Source: Actinomycetota bacterium
GTDB taxonomy: Bacteria; Actinomycetota; Thermoleophilia; Gaiellales; Gaiellaceae
Assembly (NCBI GenBank): GCA_005884155.1
Contig: VAXD01000019.1
Location: forward strand, 1 to 9,851
Direction: 5' to 3'
DNA length: 9,851 nucleotides
Each line of letters starts with the position of its first letter. Position 1 is the stretch's first letter. A model generated the notes under the pieces. It did not search any database. It worked only from the letters and a program-made list of their open reading frames with translations, and was not told the origin of the DNA. The position numbers and the translations under genes were made by a program. Positions 8,675 through 9,851 of the stretch are shown here, piece after piece.

Positions 8675-9490
8675 GTGCGGCTCCTCCACATCTCCGATCT
8701 GCACGCCGGAAGCGTGGAGGAAACAGCTGTTGAACCCAGTTTGGCCGCGTTGATCGAGCGTGTCGACCCCCAATTGGTGGTGGCCACCGGAGACCTCGCG
8801 CATCGCGGGCGCAGGCGCGAGCACGAGCGCGCCGCAGCGTTCCTCCGCGCGCTGGGCCGGCCGTTGCTCGTGATCCCCGGGAACCACGACATCCCGTACA
8901 CGTTCCCGGCGCGCTTCACGTCGCCGTGGGCCGAGTTCGAGCGCCAGTGGCAGACCGTCGAGCCGGTGCACCGCTCGGACGGGGTCGTCGTCGTCGGGCT
9001 CAACTCAGTCCGGCCCTGGCGGCACCAGTCGGGCAGGATCCGTCCGGCGCAGATCGAGCGCGCGCGGGAGCTGCTCTCCGAGGCGCCGGCCGGCGCGCTG
9101 CGCGTGGTTGCGCTCCACCATCACCTGATCGGAGCGCCGTGGCGCACGCGCAAGAGGCCGGTCGCGCGCCGCTCCGAGGTGCTTGCGGGCCTCGTCGACG
9201 CGGGCGCAGAGCTGATCCTCGCCGGGCACATCCACCAGGCGGCGGTCAGCGAGCGGCACGAGTTCGAGGTCGAGCACGACGGCCTGCGCGGCGTCACCGT
9301 CTCGGTCGCGCCGGGCCTTGGCCAGCCGCGCCCGAAGCGCCGCGGCGAGGCGCGCGGACTCCACTTCTACGAAGCCCGCGAGGCAGAGCTCAGAGTCGAG
9401 ACGTATGTCTGGCGCGAGGACGACTGGAGTCTCACGGCGCGCCGAACCTTCCCGCGCGGCCGCGAGCCGCTCAGGTCGGTGGACGCCTAG
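8675..9490 (+). CDS. Metallophosphoesterase (Icc/CpdA-like class III phosphodiesterase)
   Basis: A calcineurin-like two-metal phosphoesterase. All family motifs are present (numbered from the TTG at 8669): DLH (Asp10, His12), GDL (Asp42), GNHD (Asn72, His73), HHH (150-152) and GHIH (His187, His189). This order and the length of about 270 residues fit the class III cyclic-nucleotide phosphodiesterase group (CpdA/Icc, Rv0805-like), but many members act on other phosphodiesters, so the substrate is open. No signal peptide is seen; it is probably cytoplasmic. The start is either GTG 8675 (MRLLHISDLH, my choice) or TTG 8669, two codons earlier. Neither has a clear Shine-Dalgarno sequence, and a TAGCCT/TATAGC -10-like sequence at 8652-8659 would give a near-leaderless mRNA. 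The 3' end overlaps the convergent GlsB-like gene by 20 bp. Confidence 0.92.
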   Translation: MRLLHISDLHAGSVEETAVEPSLAALIERVDPQLVVATGDLAHRGRRREHERAAAFLRALGRPLLVIPGNHDIPYTFPARFTSPWAEFERQWQTVEPVHRSDGVVVVGLNSVRPWRHQSGRIRPAQIERARELLSEAPAGALRVVALHHHLIGAPWRTRKRPVARRSEVLAGLVDAGAELILAGHIHQAAVSERHEFEVEHDGLRGVTVSVAPGLGQPRPKRRGEARGLHFYEAREAELRVETYVWREDDWSLTARRTFPRGREPLRSVDA

Positions 9491-9755
9491 CGCCGGGCCC
9501 GGTCAGCGGTCGGTGCTGTACGAAGTGCCGGTACAGGATCAGCAGCAACACGGCTCCGAGGAAGGCGAACAGGAAACCGCCCGCGGTCCCGATCAGGATC
9601 CTCGCGACGATCCCGCCGACGATCGAGCCGCCGAGCCCGAGCGCGACCGTCGCCCAGACCGGCATCGGGTCAGGCCCCGGAACGGCCCAGCGGGCCAGCC
9701 CGCCGACGATGAAACCGCCGACGAGCAGCACGATGATGAAGAAGAGAAGGCCCAC
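9471..9755 (-). CDS. GlsB/YeaQ/YmgE-type small membrane protein
   Basis: A 94-residue protein with three hydrophobic segments (about 2-22, 33-53 and 57-77). GGLARWAVPGPDPMP (18-32) after the first span and the glycine-rich GLGGSIVGGIVARILIG (40-56) match the 'transglycosylase-associated'/GlsB stress-response membrane family. The cellular role of the family is unclear; E. coli and enterococcal members are stress-induced. A GTG start at 9753-9755 is preceded by AGGG with 7 nt spacing and lies 13 bp after the stop of uvrB, so the two are probably one transcript. The last 20 bp overlap the end of the convergent metallophosphoesterase gene. The C-terminal tail after residue 78 is Pro/Arg-rich. Confidence 0.88.
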   Translation of the reverse strand: MGLLFFIIVLLVGGFIVGGLARWAVPGPDPMPVWATVALGLGGSIVGGIVARILIGTAGGFLFAFLGAVLLLILYRHFVQHRPLTGPGARRPPT

Positions 9756-9768
9756 GCGGAAACCCTAG

Positions 9769-9851
9769 CTAGGCGGGTGCCTCGGCAGCGGCCTGGAGCT
9801 CGCGCCGCAGCTCCTTGATCTCGTCACGCAGCTTGGCCGCGTACTCGAAGC
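9769..9851 (-). CDS. uvrB: Excinuclease ABC subunit B, C-terminal UVR domain (5' part outside window)
   Basis: The window edge holds the last 26 codons of a minus-strand gene: FEYAAKLRDEIKELRRELQA followed by AAEAPA and TAG (9769-9771). 'F..AA.LRDEI..L...L' is the UVR motif, through which UvrB contacts UvrC and dimerises. UvrB carries this motif at its extreme C-terminus, as here; in UvrC it is internal, and McsA-type proteins are the main alternative. With uvrA on the same strand about 4.7 kb downstream, uvrB is much the best call. UvrB is the damage-verifying helicase-like subunit that UvrA loads on DNA. Confidence 0.85.
   Translation of the reverse strand, partial: FEYAAKLRDEIKELRRELQAAAEAPA

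Noticed and set aside
8641..9003. Longer start for the 79-residue gene
   Set aside because: The extra 121 codons lie antisense to the metallophosphoesterase and show no protein character; the ATG at 8640 begins the plausible part.

Overview
This is a high-GC stretch (roughly two-thirds or more G+C by eye) from the core chromosome of a bacterium. Codons end mostly in G or C, genes are tightly packed, convergent genes overlap, GTG starts occur, and a GAAC-N4-GTTC SOS box precedes uvrA. Together these point to Actinobacteria in the broad sense. The wording of PanB, UvrA and the bPH2 protein resembles deep-branching Thermoleophilia (Solirubrobacter/Gaiella type), but that placement is inference. 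I see no tRNA, rRNA, CRISPR array, insertion sequence or phage gene.

Layout. (1) Positions 1-1770, plus strand: the 3' part of panC, then panB, the two pantothenate (coenzyme A precursor) genes. A possible 24-codon ORF links them. (2) Positions 1605-5092, minus strand: uvrA with a full SOS-type promoter, followed after 5 bp by a Yip1-like membrane protein gene whose 3' end lies antisense to the 3' end of panB. (3) Positions 5093-5254: a short gap with two coding-like scraps and no clear gene. (4) Positions 5255-7274, minus strand: a three-gene operon of bPH2-type membrane protein, ABC ATPase and ABC-2 permease, with stop/start overlaps at both junctions. (5) Positions 7352-8404, plus: an AI-2E/PerM family transporter, divergent from that operon across 77 bp holding a second GAAC-N4-GTTC palindrome. 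(6) Positions 8401-8640, minus: a 79-residue single-span protein. (7) Positions 8675-9490, plus: a class III metallophosphoesterase. (8) Positions 9471-9851, minus: the last 26 codons of uvrB followed after 13 bp by a GlsB/YeaQ-type three-span protein.

Function. Two themes recur. One is nucleotide excision repair: uvrA and uvrB lie on the same strand about 4.7 kb apart, uvrA is probably LexA-controlled, and each is followed at once by a small multi-span membrane protein gene. The other is the membrane: an exporter operon, an AI-2E permease and several small membrane proteins. The region looks ordinary rather than like a new defence or mobile system. The best leads are regulatory (LexA box over the -35 of a near-leaderless uvrA; a second SOS-like palindrome) and structural (short PanC C-terminal domain, bPH2 protein missing its central glycine-rich turn, PanB with an antisense-derived tail).
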